Shown here: positions 8,941 through 17,612 of the stretch, in pieces
Position numbering within the stretch: the first letter of the stretch is position 1
Layout of the letters: every line of letters starts with the position of its first letter
Source: Colimorpha sp045597945
Lineage (GTDB): Bacteria > Bacteroidota > Bacteroidia > Bacteroidales > P3
Reading direction: 5' to 3'
NCBI GenBank assembly: GCA_045597945.1
Contig: JAZLLD010000055.1
Span: 16,218 to 80,217, forward strand
DNA length: 64,000 bases
Notes under the pieces: generated by a model
Seen by the model: only the letters and a program-made list of their open reading frames with translations
Database searches by the model: none
Told to the model about the DNA's origin: nothing
Position numbers and translations under genes: made by a program

Positions 8941-10818
8941 TTACTTAACTTGAATAGCGTTAAACTTACATTTGTTGATGCAGGTGCCGCACTTGATGCA
9001 GGCTTCCTGGTCGATCTGGTGAGGCTGTTTACGGTCGCCGTGGATGGCTTCGGCAGGACAGTTGCGTGCGCAAGCGGTACAGCCAACGCAGATGGACTGA
9101 TTGATTTCGTAGCGGATAAGGTCTTTGCAGACACCGGCACGGCATTTCTTGTCAACCACATGTTCCACATACTCATCCCAGAAGTTGTCGAGGGTAGAGA
9201 GGATGGGGTTGGGAGAAGACTGGCCGAGGCCGCAGAGAGCGGTATCTTTAATATTGATAGAGAGGTTGCGCAGTTTCTCCAGGTCTTCCATGGTACCCTT
9301 GCCCTTGGTGATTTTGTCGAGCATCTCAGCAAGACGCTTGTTACCGATACGGCAGGGATTGCACTTACCACAGCTCTCAGGCACGGTGAAGTCCATATAG
9401 AACTTGGCAATAGAAACCATACAGCTGGTCTCATCCATGATGACCATACCGCCAGAACCCATCATTGAGCCTGCAGCGGCCAAAGACTTGAAGTCGATAG
9501 GCACATCGAGATATTTCTCTGTCAGGCAGCCACCAGAAGGACCACCAGTCTGGACAGCTTTGAACTTCTTGCCACCCTTGATACCGCCACCAATCTCGTA
9601 GATAATCTCGCGCAGTGTGGTGCCCATGGGAACCTCGATAAGACCAACGTTATTCACCTGGCCAGCCAGAGCGAACACCTTGGTACCCTTGGAGTTCTCA
9701 GTTCCGATGCTGCTGAACCACTCAGCACCCTTGCGGATGATGATAGGCACATTGGCATAAGTCTCAACGTTATTCACATTGGTGGGGAGCATGTTGTAAC
9801 CCTTCTCAGAGGTTCGTGGAGGTTTGAAGGTGGGTTCGCCACGCTTACCTTCCATGGAGTGGATAAGAGCGGTTGCCTCACCGCAAACGAATGCGCCAGC
9901 ACCATAGCGGAGCTCGATGTCGAAATTGAAACCTGTACCGAGGATGTTCTCACCCAGGAGGCCATATTCTTTAGCCTGAGCGATAGCAACATGCAGACGG
10001 TGAACAGCCATGGGATATTCGGCACGGATGTAAATCAGACCCTTGTTAGCACCGATAGCGTAGCCACCGATTGCCATAGCTTCCAGCACACTGTGAGGGT
10101 CGCCCTCAAGGATAGAACGGTCCATAAATGCGCCGGGGTCGCCCTCGTCGGCATTGCAGACCATATACTTCTGATCAGCTTTTGCGCGAGCAGCAGAAGC
10201 CCATTTCTTGCCGGTGGGGAAACCAGCACCGCCACGGCCGCTGAGGCCAGACTCGGTGACGATGTCGATAACCTGCTGCTGGCTGTACTCGGTCAAGCAC
10301 TTAGCCAGGGCAAGATAACCTTCACAAGCGATATATTCCTCAATTTTCTCAGCATCAATCACGCCGCAGTTGCGCAGTGCGATACGGAGCTGCTTCTTGT
10401 AGAAAGGAATATCCTCGGGTTTCTCAATAGCCTCAGAATTCTCATCGTCGCGATAGAGCAGACGTTCCACGCGGCCACCATTCACAATGTGGGTTTCGAT
10501 GATTTCTTCTACATCATCAGCATCAACCTGAGTGTAGAAAGTGTTGTCGGGCATAATCTTAACGATGGGACCCTTTACGCAGAAGCCGAAGCATCCGCAG
10601 CGAACAACCTTGATCTTGCCGTCCAGTCCGCGCTCAGCGATAGACTTGCGGAAGTTCTCAATGATGGGAACGCTGCCCGATGCGGCACAACCCGTATCGC
10701 CACAAACCAAAATGGTCTTGGTGTCGCTGTTGGGTTTCGATGACTTTCTGTCGGCCACAATGGGCTGGAGGGACTCATAGAGTGCCTGCAATTCGGCCAA
10801 CGAATTTACCTTTGCCAT
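8941..10818 (-). CDS. hydB: Electron-bifurcating [FeFe]-hydrogenase subunit HydB (NuoF-like)
   Basis: Flavin- and NAD-binding beta subunit, where bifurcation is thought to occur; 625 residues. An N-terminal thioredoxin-like [2Fe-2S] domain (CGDTGC ... CGCFGFC) precedes the NuoF core with its glycine-rich GRGGAGFPTGKKW flavin/NAD motif and the ESCGKCNPCR cluster motif. Two C-terminal [4Fe-4S] ferredoxin motifs (CVGCTACARNC, CIKCGTCINKC) follow. This fused layout is typical of HydB/HndC and absent from plain NuoF. It is the first gene of hydBAC, with a promoter about 105 nt upstream. Confidence 0.95.
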   Translation of the reverse strand: MAKVNSLAELQALYESLQPIVADRKSSKPNSDTKTILVCGDTGCAASGSVPIIENFRKSIAERGLDGKIKVVRCGCFGFCVKGPIVKIMPDNTFYTQVDADDVEEIIETHIVNGGRVERLLYRDDENSEAIEKPEDIPFYKKQLRIALRNCGVIDAEKIEEYIACEGYLALAKCLTEYSQQQVIDIVTESGLSGRGGAGFPTGKKWASAARAKADQKYMVCNADEGDPGAFMDRSILEGDPHSVLEAMAIGGYAIGANKGLIYIRAEYPMAVHRLHVAIAQAKEYGLLGENILGTGFNFDIELRYGAGAFVCGEATALIHSMEGKRGEPTFKPPRTSEKGYNMLPTNVNNVETYANVPIIIRKGAEWFSSIGTENSKGTKVFALAGQVNNVGLIEVPMGTTLREIIYEIGGGIKGGKKFKAVQTGGPSGGCLTEKYLDVPIDFKSLAAAGSMMGSGGMVIMDETSCMVSIAKFYMDFTVPESCGKCNPCRIGNKRLAEMLDKITKGKGTMEDLEKLRNLSINIKDTALCGLGQSSPNPILSTLDNFWDEYVEHVVDKKCRAGVCKDLIRYEINQSICVGCTACARNCPAEAIHGDRKQPHQIDQEACIKCGTCINKCKFNAIQVK

Positions 10819-10918
10819 AATTTTACTATATTTTATTTAGAATTAATAATTATCGTCATAAGCACATTTGTCTAATACACAATTATATAGAACAAACGCA
10901 CGTACGCTCGTCATTTAG

Positions 10919-10926
10919 CAAAGTTA
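10919..10926 (-). promoter_or_regulatory. hydBAC promoter -7 box
   Basis: CAAAGTTA reads TAACTTTG on the minus strand. A TTG lies 18 nt upstream on that strand. The start of transcription would be roughly 95 nt before the hydB ATG. Confidence 0.6.
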
Positions 10927-11017
10927 CGAAAAAATAATCAATTACAACTTCTTTTATAAAAAAATATTCAAAATATTTATTAACAATGGTTTTCCTATCT
11001 CCTCATCAGCGCATAAC

Positions 11018-11059
11018 AAACCCTAGGTCTCATCAAAAAATTGACGACACCTAGGGCTT
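11018..11059 (-). terminator. Hairpin downstream of ribH
   Basis: Long imperfect hairpin: AACCCTAGGT at its left pairs with ACCTAGGGCTT at its right, and the inner ATCAA / TTGACG segment extends the stem. It lies 22 nt after the ribH stop. The T-tract on the minus strand is weak, so terminator function is probable but not certain. Confidence 0.55.
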
Positions 11060-11080
11060 AAATTGATATGATTCTACCGT

Positions 11081-11542
11081 TTAGAGCTGCTTGATCAGGT
11101 CCACCATCTCGATAGCGGTGGTGACTGCCTCAAAGCCCTTGTTGCCAGCCTTGGAACCGGCACGCTCAACAGCCTGCTCGATGTTATCGGTGGTCAGCAC
11201 ACCAAAGATGATAGGCACACCAGTCTGCAGACCAGCCTGTGCGATACCCTTAGTGGCCTCGCCGGCAACCATGTCGAAATGTGCGGTAGCGCCACGGATA
11301 ACAGCACCCAGGCACACAACTGCGTCATATTTGCCGCTTTCGGCCATCTTCTTGGCCACCAGGGGAATCTCGAATGCGCCGGGCACCCATGCGAGGGTGA
11401 TGTCGGCCTCATCGCCACCATGACGTTTGAAAGCGTCGATAGCGCCACCCAGAAGTTTGTTGGTGATAATCTCGTTGAAACGGCCTGCCACGATGGCAAT
11501 CTTCTGGCCCTGAGCCAAAAGTTTTCCTTCAATAGTATTCAT
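11081..11542 (-). CDS. ribH: 6,7-dimethyl-8-ribityllumazine synthase
   Basis: Penultimate enzyme of riboflavin synthesis, condensing the ribityl pyrimidine with dihydroxybutanone phosphate. It has 153 residues, the usual length, and assembles as icosahedral or pentameric shells in this family. Visible motifs: GRFNEIIT near the N terminus, VPGAFEIP and the CLGAVIRGAT/H segment around the phosphate site, and GVLTTDN. It follows ribBA by 128 nt in the same direction, so it is probably the last gene of the FMN-riboswitch operon, though a separate promoter in the gap is possible. Confidence 0.95.
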   Translation of the reverse strand: MNTIEGKLLAQGQKIAIVAGRFNEIITNKLLGGAIDAFKRHGGDEADITLAWVPGAFEIPLVAKKMAESGKYDAVVCLGAVIRGATAHFDMVAGEATKGIAQAGLQTGVPIIFGVLTTDNIEQAVERAGSKAGNKGFEAVTTAIEMVDLIKQL

Positions 11543-11670
11543 TTATATAATATTAAATATTTAACAATTTTATTGTTCAGTTGATGAGGATGGAAATAAC
11601 CGCAAACAAGCGCTAGGCCATTTGGAGCCACCTTGCCCAGCCTCACCAACACTGAAACTACATTATCCAA

Positions 11671-12879
11671 TTATTTCTTAACAGGTTCTTTCACATGCAG
11701 GAGGTGACCCATCTTTTTGTACTTGGTGTAAAGATAGAAAGCATCTTTCTCATTGCAGGTCATCTCAATAGGCTCGCGGTCGACGATGGTGATATCATAG
11801 CCTGCCAGACCTGAAATCTTGGTAGGATTGTTGGTCATGACCACAATCTTGCGAATGCCCAGGTCGGAAAGAATGGCAGCACCGGTACCGTAATCACGCA
11901 AGTCGGCAGCAAAACCGAGAGCAAGATTTGCCTCTACGGTGTCCATACCCTGGTCCTGCAACTTATAGGCTTTCAATTTGTTGATGAGACCGATACCACG
12001 GCCTTCCTGGCGGAGATACAGAATCACGCCACGGCCCTTGGCCTCGATACGGCGCATAGCCTCATGAAGCTGATCGCCACAATCGCAACGCAGCGAGCCG
12101 AAAGCATCGCCCGTAAGACATTCAGAATGAACGCGGCAGAGCACAGGTTCATCACCAGAGAGGTCGCCCTTCACCAAGGCAATATGGTGCTCATTGGTAA
12201 TCTTGTCAACAAAACCTACAGCATGGAATGTGCCATACTTGGTGGGCAGCTCGCTCTCGCTGACACGCTCCACAAGATGCTCATTACGACGGCGATACTT
12301 AATCAAGTCGGCAATAGAAGTAATCACCAGGTTGTGCTCTTTTGCAAACTCGACCAACTCGGTCGTGCGCATCATGGTGCCGTCCTCGCGCATAATCTCG
12401 CAGCAGAGACCGCAAGGCTTCAAACCAGCCAGGCGCATGAGGTCTACAGTAGCCTCGGTGTGGCCGTCGCGTTTCAGCACACCACCTTCGCGAGCCTCCA
12501 AGGGAAACATGTGGCCGGGGCGGCGGAAATCCTCGGGGCGGGCGCCATCCTCAACCACCTTCATGGCGGTAATAGAGCGCTCCTGGGCCGAAATACCCGT
12601 AGTAGTGTCAACATGGTCGATCGAGACAGTGAAAGCAGTGCAGTGATTATCCGTATTTTCAGTAACCATCTGATTCAGGCGCAACTTCTTAGCCAACTCT
12701 TTGGTCATGGGCATGCAAATCAAACCCTTACCATAGCAAGCCATAAAGTTCACATTAGCCTGTGTGGCAAACTCGGCGGCACAAATCAGATCGCCCTCAT
12801 TCTCACGGTCAGGATCATCAATAACAATAATGTTCTTACCTTCGCGCAGTGCTTGTAAAGCTTCTTCTATAGTATTCAT
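11671..12879 (-). CDS. ribBA: Bifunctional DHBP synthase / GTP cyclohydrolase II
   Basis: Supplies both precursors of riboflavin: dihydroxybutanone phosphate from ribulose 5-phosphate and the pyrimidine from GTP. It has 402 residues. The N-terminal half is RibB, with DDPDRENEGDL binding the metal and substrate. The C-terminal half is RibA, with its zinc ligands in CLTGDAFGSLRCDCG and the GRGIGL segment. It lies 17 nt after ribE and is under FMN-riboswitch control by position. Confidence 0.96.
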   Translation of the reverse strand: MNTIEEALQALREGKNIIVIDDPDRENEGDLICAAEFATQANVNFMACYGKGLICMPMTKELAKKLRLNQMVTENTDNHCTAFTVSIDHVDTTTGISAQERSITAMKVVEDGARPEDFRRPGHMFPLEAREGGVLKRDGHTEATVDLMRLAGLKPCGLCCEIMREDGTMMRTTELVEFAKEHNLVITSIADLIKYRRRNEHLVERVSESELPTKYGTFHAVGFVDKITNEHHIALVKGDLSGDEPVLCRVHSECLTGDAFGSLRCDCGDQLHEAMRRIEAKGRGVILYLRQEGRGIGLINKLKAYKLQDQGMDTVEANLALGFAADLRDYGTGAAILSDLGIRKIVVMTNNPTKISGLAGYDITIVDREPIEMTCNEKDAFYLYTKYKKMGHLLHVKEPVKK

Positions 12880-12896
12880 TTATATGATGTATTTGT

Positions 12897-13526
12897 TTAT
12901 TTCAATAAATCCAGCAGGTCCTCGTCACTCATTTTTGAGCTGTGTCCCAGCATCTTCTGCACATATTTGGCAATAATGTCGTTCTCCAGATTCACCTTCT
13001 CTCCCACCCCTTTGGAGGTCAGCGTAGTGTGGCTCTGAGTATGGTTCACAATCGAGACACCAAAAGAGCGCTCATCCACATCAGTCACTGTGAGCGAAAT
13101 GCCGTCAATCGTAATTGAACCCTTCTTCACAATGAGGTCAAGAATTGAAGTATCGGCTGAAATACGAATAATTATAGCATTCTGTTCCTGATACTTACGG
13201 ATAATCACACCCGTACCGTCAACGTGCCCCGACACAATGTGTCCACCCAGGCGGCCACCCATCTGCATGGCGCGCTCCAAGTTCACTTTGTCCAGGGGGC
13301 GCAGGTCTGCCAAATTAGTCATACGCAACGTCTCGGGCATCACATCGGCACTATAGCTATTGCTGTCGAAGGAGGTGACAGTAAGGCAGATACCATTTGT
13401 GGCAATACTGTCGCCCAACTGCACACCCTCCAATACCTTCTTTGCCTCAATGGTCAGCCGCACAGTGTCGCTCAGCCGCTGAACCGAACGCAGGGTTCCA
13501 ATCTCTTCAATTATTCCTGTAAACAT
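12897..13526 (-). CDS. ribE: Riboflavin synthase (alpha subunit)
   Basis: Dismutates two lumazine molecules to riboflavin. The start chosen is the ATG at 13524-13526, giving 209 residues beginning MFTGIIEEIG, the invariant family N terminus; a longer frame reaches into ribD and is not used. Two tandem lumazine-binding barrels are visible, with MFTGIIEE opening the first and HIVSGHVDGTG opening the second, plus TIDGISLTV. It sits 7 nt after ribD and 17 nt before ribBA. Sometimes also called ribC. Confidence 0.95.
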   Translation of the reverse strand: MFTGIIEEIGTLRSVQRLSDTVRLTIEAKKVLEGVQLGDSIATNGICLTVTSFDSNSYSADVMPETLRMTNLADLRPLDKVNLERAMQMGGRLGGHIVSGHVDGTGVIIRKYQEQNAIIIRISADTSILDLIVKKGSITIDGISLTVTDVDERSFGVSIVNHTQSHTTLTSKGVGEKVNLENDIIAKYVQKMLGHSSKMSDEDLLDLLK

Positions 13527-13533
13527 AAGTATA

Positions 13534-14691
13534 TCAGTTTTGGAGTTGATGAAGTTTCGTAGAATTTGTTTTCGCAATTTTCATTACCAACAAAAGGTCT
13601 CTGCCAATTGTTTGATACTCTATATCTTGCATAACGACAGCATCCGCCATCTTCTCAATGCCGAGGTCGCCCACAAAGCCGGGCGCAGCATTTCCGCCTA
13701 CTAGCTTGGGAGCCAAGAAAAGGTTTATCTCATCCACAGCTCCGGCTTTCAAAAACGAAGCATTCAGTGTTGCCCCGCCTTCAAGCAGCACCGAGCTGAT
13801 TGAGGGCATGCTCTTATCGGTAGGATTGGCCAGATGAAACAGCATATCGTCGATATCTACTTGGCATTCAGCTGTCTTGCAAAGCAAAGTTCTCACACCA
13901 AGCTGCCGCAGCTGCTCTAGCTTTTCAGGCTCAGCCAGGTCGGTATGGGCCACAATAACCGGAATCTCACGAGCGGTCTGCACCAGCTTGCATTCCAAAG
14001 AAATCCTTGCCTTGCTGTCAACCACAATGCGGATAGGTTGGCACACCTCGCCTTCCAGCCTGCAATTGAGCATCGGGTCGTCCATCTCCACGGTGCGGAT
14101 GCCCACCATGATGGCCATCATTTGATGACGCAGGCGGTGCACATACTGCCTGGACTCCTCGCAAGAAACCCAGCGAGAATCGCCAGTCTCGGTAGCAATC
14201 TTGCCATCCAACGTGGCGGCAGATTTCATCAGCACATAGGGGCGGCGAGTGGTGAAAAGTTTCAAAAAATGCTTGTCCAACTCGCGAATTTTGTCTTCTT
14301 CAAAGCCAACTTCCACCTCAATTCCGGCATCGCGAAGCTGCTGAATTCCGTGTCCGGCAACAAGCGGATTGGGGTCTTCTATGCCCACATAAACTTTGGC
14401 AATCCCCTGCTCGATCAGCAGTTCGGAACATGGAGGCTGCTTACCATGATGGCAGCAAGGCTCGAGGGTCACGTAGGCCTCCGCGCCCCGCACATCCACA
14501 CCCGCAGCCAGGCATTTCATCACAGCGTCGCGCTCGGCATGATAAGCGCCATAGCGGGCATGCCACCCCTCGCCTATCACCTCGCCATCTCGCACCAACA
14601 CACAGCCCACCAAGGGATTAGGGTCGGCAAACCCCTCTCCTTTCCTGGCCAGCTCAATGGCGCGCAGCATGTATTTTTCGTTATATGACAT
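13534..14691 (-). CDS. ribD: Bifunctional diaminohydroxyphosphoribosylaminopyrimidine deaminase / reductase
   Basis: Carries out the second and third steps from GTP in riboflavin synthesis. It has 385 residues. The N-terminal deaminase has the zinc site HAERDA and PCCHHGKQPPC. The C-terminal reductase (about residue 150 on) has MKSAATLDGKIA and the GGATLNASFL segment near the NADPH site. It is the first gene after the FMN riboswitch, about 80 nt downstream of the aptamer, so it is the primary target of that switch. Confidence 0.96.
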   Translation of the reverse strand: MSYNEKYMLRAIELARKGEGFADPNPLVGCVLVRDGEVIGEGWHARYGAYHAERDAVMKCLAAGVDVRGAEAYVTLEPCCHHGKQPPCSELLIEQGIAKVYVGIEDPNPLVAGHGIQQLRDAGIEVEVGFEEDKIRELDKHFLKLFTTRRPYVLMKSAATLDGKIATETGDSRWVSCEESRQYVHRLRHQMMAIMVGIRTVEMDDPMLNCRLEGEVCQPIRIVVDSKARISLECKLVQTAREIPVIVAHTDLAEPEKLEQLRQLGVRTLLCKTAECQVDIDDMLFHLANPTDKSMPSISSVLLEGGATLNASFLKAGAVDEINLFLAPKLVGGNAAPGFVGDLGIEKMADAVVMQDIEYQTIGRDLLLVMKIAKTNSTKLHQLQN

Positions 14692-14768
14692 AAAAAAACT
14701 ACCCTATCAATTATATTAATAATAATCGCCAGGGCAGACTCAGACACGCTCAAAAAAAGCGTCTATGA

Positions 14769-14885
14769 CCTTCTTCTTCCATCCGGACTTTCACCGTCGG
14801 TCTCGGAATTTCGCCGAGTCAGTTCCCCTGGGGGAAGTAGCGGACTATCACCGCCGGAAAGGACTTTCACCTTACCCTGAAGACT
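14769..14885 (-). promoter_or_regulatory. FMN riboswitch (RFN element)
   Basis: On the minus strand the conserved RFN pieces appear in order: GGGTAAGGTGAAAGTCC, CCGGCGGTGA, GTCCGC, GGGGAACTGACTCGGCG, ACCGACGGTGAAAGTCC and GGATGGAAGAAG, with closing P1 complementarity. It lies between the rib promoter and ribD and should lower expression of the operon when FMN is plentiful. Whether it acts on transcription or on translation is not evident. Confidence 0.95.
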
Positions 14886-14933
14886 GTTCCAAACCGCCAA
14901 AACAAACCTCTCTGCTCGGCTGGTTTGAGAATG

Positions 14934-14941
14934 CAAAGATA
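14934..14941 (-). promoter_or_regulatory. rib operon promoter -7 box
   Basis: CAAAGATA reads TATCTTTG on the minus strand, the favoured Bacteroidota -7 sequence, about 50 nt upstream of the FMN aptamer. Confidence 0.65.
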
Positions 14942-15062
14942 CATATTTTTTTTCAATTAATAAAAAAAAGTTCATCTCGGTGATAAAAAAGGTTCATTCC
15001 GCCAAAACTTTTTTGATTTCCGACCCCACCCAAAAAACTATACTCAGCCCCGTCCTTCCCCC

Positions 15063-15163
15063 GTTCCTTATCCTATATTTATACTATAGTTATACCTTAT
15101 TTATCCTATTATATATAGTATAAATATAGAATAAATAAGGTATAAATAAGGTAAAACAAGCGG
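15063..15163. repeat. 11-bp-unit palindromic element, copy B
   Basis: Same family as copy A. It begins GTTCCTTATCC; the left arm has TATCCTATATT, TATACTATAGT and TATACCTTATT units, and the right arm has inverted units such as AAGGTATAAAT. It lies between the rib promoter and the end of the TPR-like gene at 15225. Otherwise the stretch 14942-15224 shows only A+T-rich sequence. Confidence 0.85.
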
Positions 15164-15224
15164 GTTTACTACGGTGCCAAGGTTCGTTTGCTGTTGTTCA
15201 ACAACTATTTGGCTGGACTCAAAG

Positions 15225-17516
15225 CTACTTTATGAGTGCGTACATTTGAACCAAATCATCGCAGTGCGACACAAAGTCTGGCTGGCCTGCACGATTATAC
15301 AAATCCGACTTGAATTTCAACAAAATAGGATAGTATTTCGACTCGGCGTTCAACACAAAATTGTAAGCCGAGTAGTCGTCATTCCAGGCCCCGTAATACA
15401 AGTTGTCGTGCCCCTGATGCAGCAAGAGATAGTAGGCCTTGTATCGGAGATCGGCACGCTGGCTGGCAAGCGATCCCAGGAGCAGATTGCGCGACTGACC
15501 GAGGAAGTCAAATTGGTCTTCAACCGCTGAGTCATAAATAGTTTTGTCGTGAACAGTCGAAACAGCGTAGCGCGCAAGCCACCAACAACTGCCTATCTCT
15601 GAAGCCTGATGATAGAGTGCACCCAAATTGTACTGGCCCTCATAGAGGTCTTCGCCCCGGGCAATCTTGATGTGTTTCTGCAAGGCCAACACCTCTTGGC
15701 AGAACTCCACTTTGGCATTCTTGCTGAGTTTAACGTTACCGCTCAGTTCAGCCTCGTCCACGAGCGTTTTCTCCCAGGGAAGATCCTGAATGCTCCGCAT
15801 AGCGGCATAAGGCGCAATGGGTTGGCGTTCAATAAAATCAAGCGGCACCTGCTTAAGATATTTGATAGCCTCGGCAAAACGACCGTTGAGGATAAGCATG
15901 GTACCCATCACATCCAGATAGTCGTTTCGCACAAAAGGCAGACGCCCACACAGATAGCGCACCAACGCTCCCTGTTTGGAGGTTGCGCCCATGAGGTCCA
16001 GCAGCTGCTGCTGCTTGCCAAGACTGAGTGCGCAGAACATGGAGTAGTGTTCTGAGTGACTAGAGGGCAGATACGAGTATGTGTCGCCGTATTGCTGGCA
16101 CAGCAGACTCCATGCCATGGTAGCCATAACCGAGTCTCCCTCACGCAGATAGCGGTCCACAATGCCGTTCTTCACCAAATAGTTCAGCCGGTCCTCGTCG
16201 CTTACCCGCGGGGTCTCATAATCGTAGTAGGTATAGCTGCCGTCTGCCGAGGTGCTCACCCAGATGTCCTCATCCGAGATGCGCAGACTGGGCAGCCATT
16301 TTGCCAGGGTGCTTTCCATCACCTTGAGGCTGTGCTGGCGCGTAGAGAGCAGCATACATAAATAGCATGCGTTGCTGATTGATGCGGGGCTGCCGAGCAT
16401 CTTCATAGCCTGCTGGATCTCTTCCCAGGCCTTATCGTAGTCGGCCTTGAGATAATGCAGATAAGCCTTGGCGCTCATCCACATACAACGGTCCTTGACC
16501 TTTTTGTCGGCCAGCTGGCGCTCAATCACTTCGTTGACGACTTTATACTCTTCCTGGGTCACTTTATAGATGGACACCAAGGAGAACCATTCCTCCATGC
16601 TGGGTAGGCTTGCCAGAGCCCATTGGCCGTCGGGGCAAGTTCTATAATCCAAATTCATATAGGGCACCTTCAGCTCCTCTGCTTTCTCCCAAGTGATACA
16701 CTGCCCCAGATAGTTGCGCATGAGCGCCACGCGAGTATAATATTCGTAGCTCTCGCGACTGCCGTTCACGATTTCTTCAAGCATATAAGGCAACACGGGC
16801 GAGTTTGGATCTTGCTGGACTACACGGCTAAGGCATTGTGCGCCATGCATATTGCGCATACATTGATGGGCATCGTAGAGGTTGCCGCTCAACGCATACT
16901 GAACTGCGGCATCTTCTTGGCGGCCAAGATGATAGAGCGCACCAGCATAGTAGTCGCGAGCCATGTCGACAAACACACTGCTGCCCTGCAACGGCTGCTT
17001 CTCCCACAAAGCAACGATGGCGTTGTAGTTGTTCTGGCGGAAAAGGATGCGGAGGCGAAGCAGATAATATCTGTCGCTCAGCAACTTGCCGCTATAGCCG
17101 GCTGCCTGGTTGAGCATTTTTTGCAAGTTCTTGTTATACTGCGAAATCTCCTCAGCGCTGGGGTAGTTCCACGAATTGTAGGAGAAATTGGCATTGTTGA
17201 GATATGACACCAAAAGTCGCACATAGCTGCCAACTTCTTGATTTTTGAGGGCATAGCGAGCGATGGGGTTGTTTAGGGTGTCCAGCTCGGCGAGGGTGAT
17301 TTCGGCCAATTGGCGGCTCTGCGCCACAGTGACTTTCTGGCCAATCAAGGCGCTCCACGCATCGGCCAAACGCTGGTCGTTGTTCTGAGAATAACTCATC
17401 GGCGAGGGACACAGGCTGAATACATAGGCGTTATAATTTGCCCCGTAGGGTCCGCAGGCCACCACTTTTGCCATGCCTAAAATCACGGCTATTACTATCA
17501 ATAATATCTTTTTCAA
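15225..17516 (-). CDS. Exported TPR-like protein of unknown function
   Basis: A 763-residue protein with an N-terminal signal sequence (KKILLIVIAVILG) followed by VVACGPY, which could be a lipobox (Cys21) or a structural Cys. The rest is alpha-helical, with many YxxA/LGR-type TPR-like helices (for example YYAGALYHLGRQEDAA). The start is TTG at 17514-17516: no ATG precedes the signal sequence, an in-frame stop lies just upstream, and starting at the internal ATG (residue 15) would destroy the signal peptide. It follows the PD-(D/E)XK gene by 96 nt. Related proteins are common and uncharacterised in Bacteroidales; function unknown. Confidence 0.8.
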   Translation of the reverse strand: MKKILLIVIAVILGMAKVVACGPYGANYNAYVFSLCPSPMSYSQNNDQRLADAWSALIGQKVTVAQSRQLAEITLAELDTLNNPIARYALKNQEVGSYVRLLVSYLNNANFSYNSWNYPSAEEISQYNKNLQKMLNQAAGYSGKLLSDRYYLLRLRILFRQNNYNAIVALWEKQPLQGSSVFVDMARDYYAGALYHLGRQEDAAVQYALSGNLYDAHQCMRNMHGAQCLSRVVQQDPNSPVLPYMLEEIVNGSRESYEYYTRVALMRNYLGQCITWEKAEELKVPYMNLDYRTCPDGQWALASLPSMEEWFSLVSIYKVTQEEYKVVNEVIERQLADKKVKDRCMWMSAKAYLHYLKADYDKAWEEIQQAMKMLGSPASISNACYLCMLLSTRQHSLKVMESTLAKWLPSLRISDEDIWVSTSADGSYTYYDYETPRVSDEDRLNYLVKNGIVDRYLREGDSVMATMAWSLLCQQYGDTYSYLPSSHSEHYSMFCALSLGKQQQLLDLMGATSKQGALVRYLCGRLPFVRNDYLDVMGTMLILNGRFAEAIKYLKQVPLDFIERQPIAPYAAMRSIQDLPWEKTLVDEAELSGNVKLSKNAKVEFCQEVLALQKHIKIARGEDLYEGQYNLGALYHQASEIGSCWWLARYAVSTVHDKTIYDSAVEDQFDFLGQSRNLLLGSLASQRADLRYKAYYLLLHQGHDNLYYGAWNDDYSAYNFVLNAESKYYPILLKFKSDLYNRAGQPDFVSHCDDLVQMYALIK

Positions 17517-17612
17517 TTTGTTGAATGGTTTAAAATATTCCTATAATGTTGTTTGGCGAAATCGCTATCCGGCAAGGGTGAAGGCGAAATTGAGAGCGAA
17601 CAGGGTTCACCC

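Noticed and set aside
6671..10818. hydBAC as complex I subunits (nuoE/F/G)
   Set aside because: The catalytic subunit carries all three H-cluster signatures and HydB has the extra N- and C-terminal Fe-S domains; no nuo membrane genes nearby.
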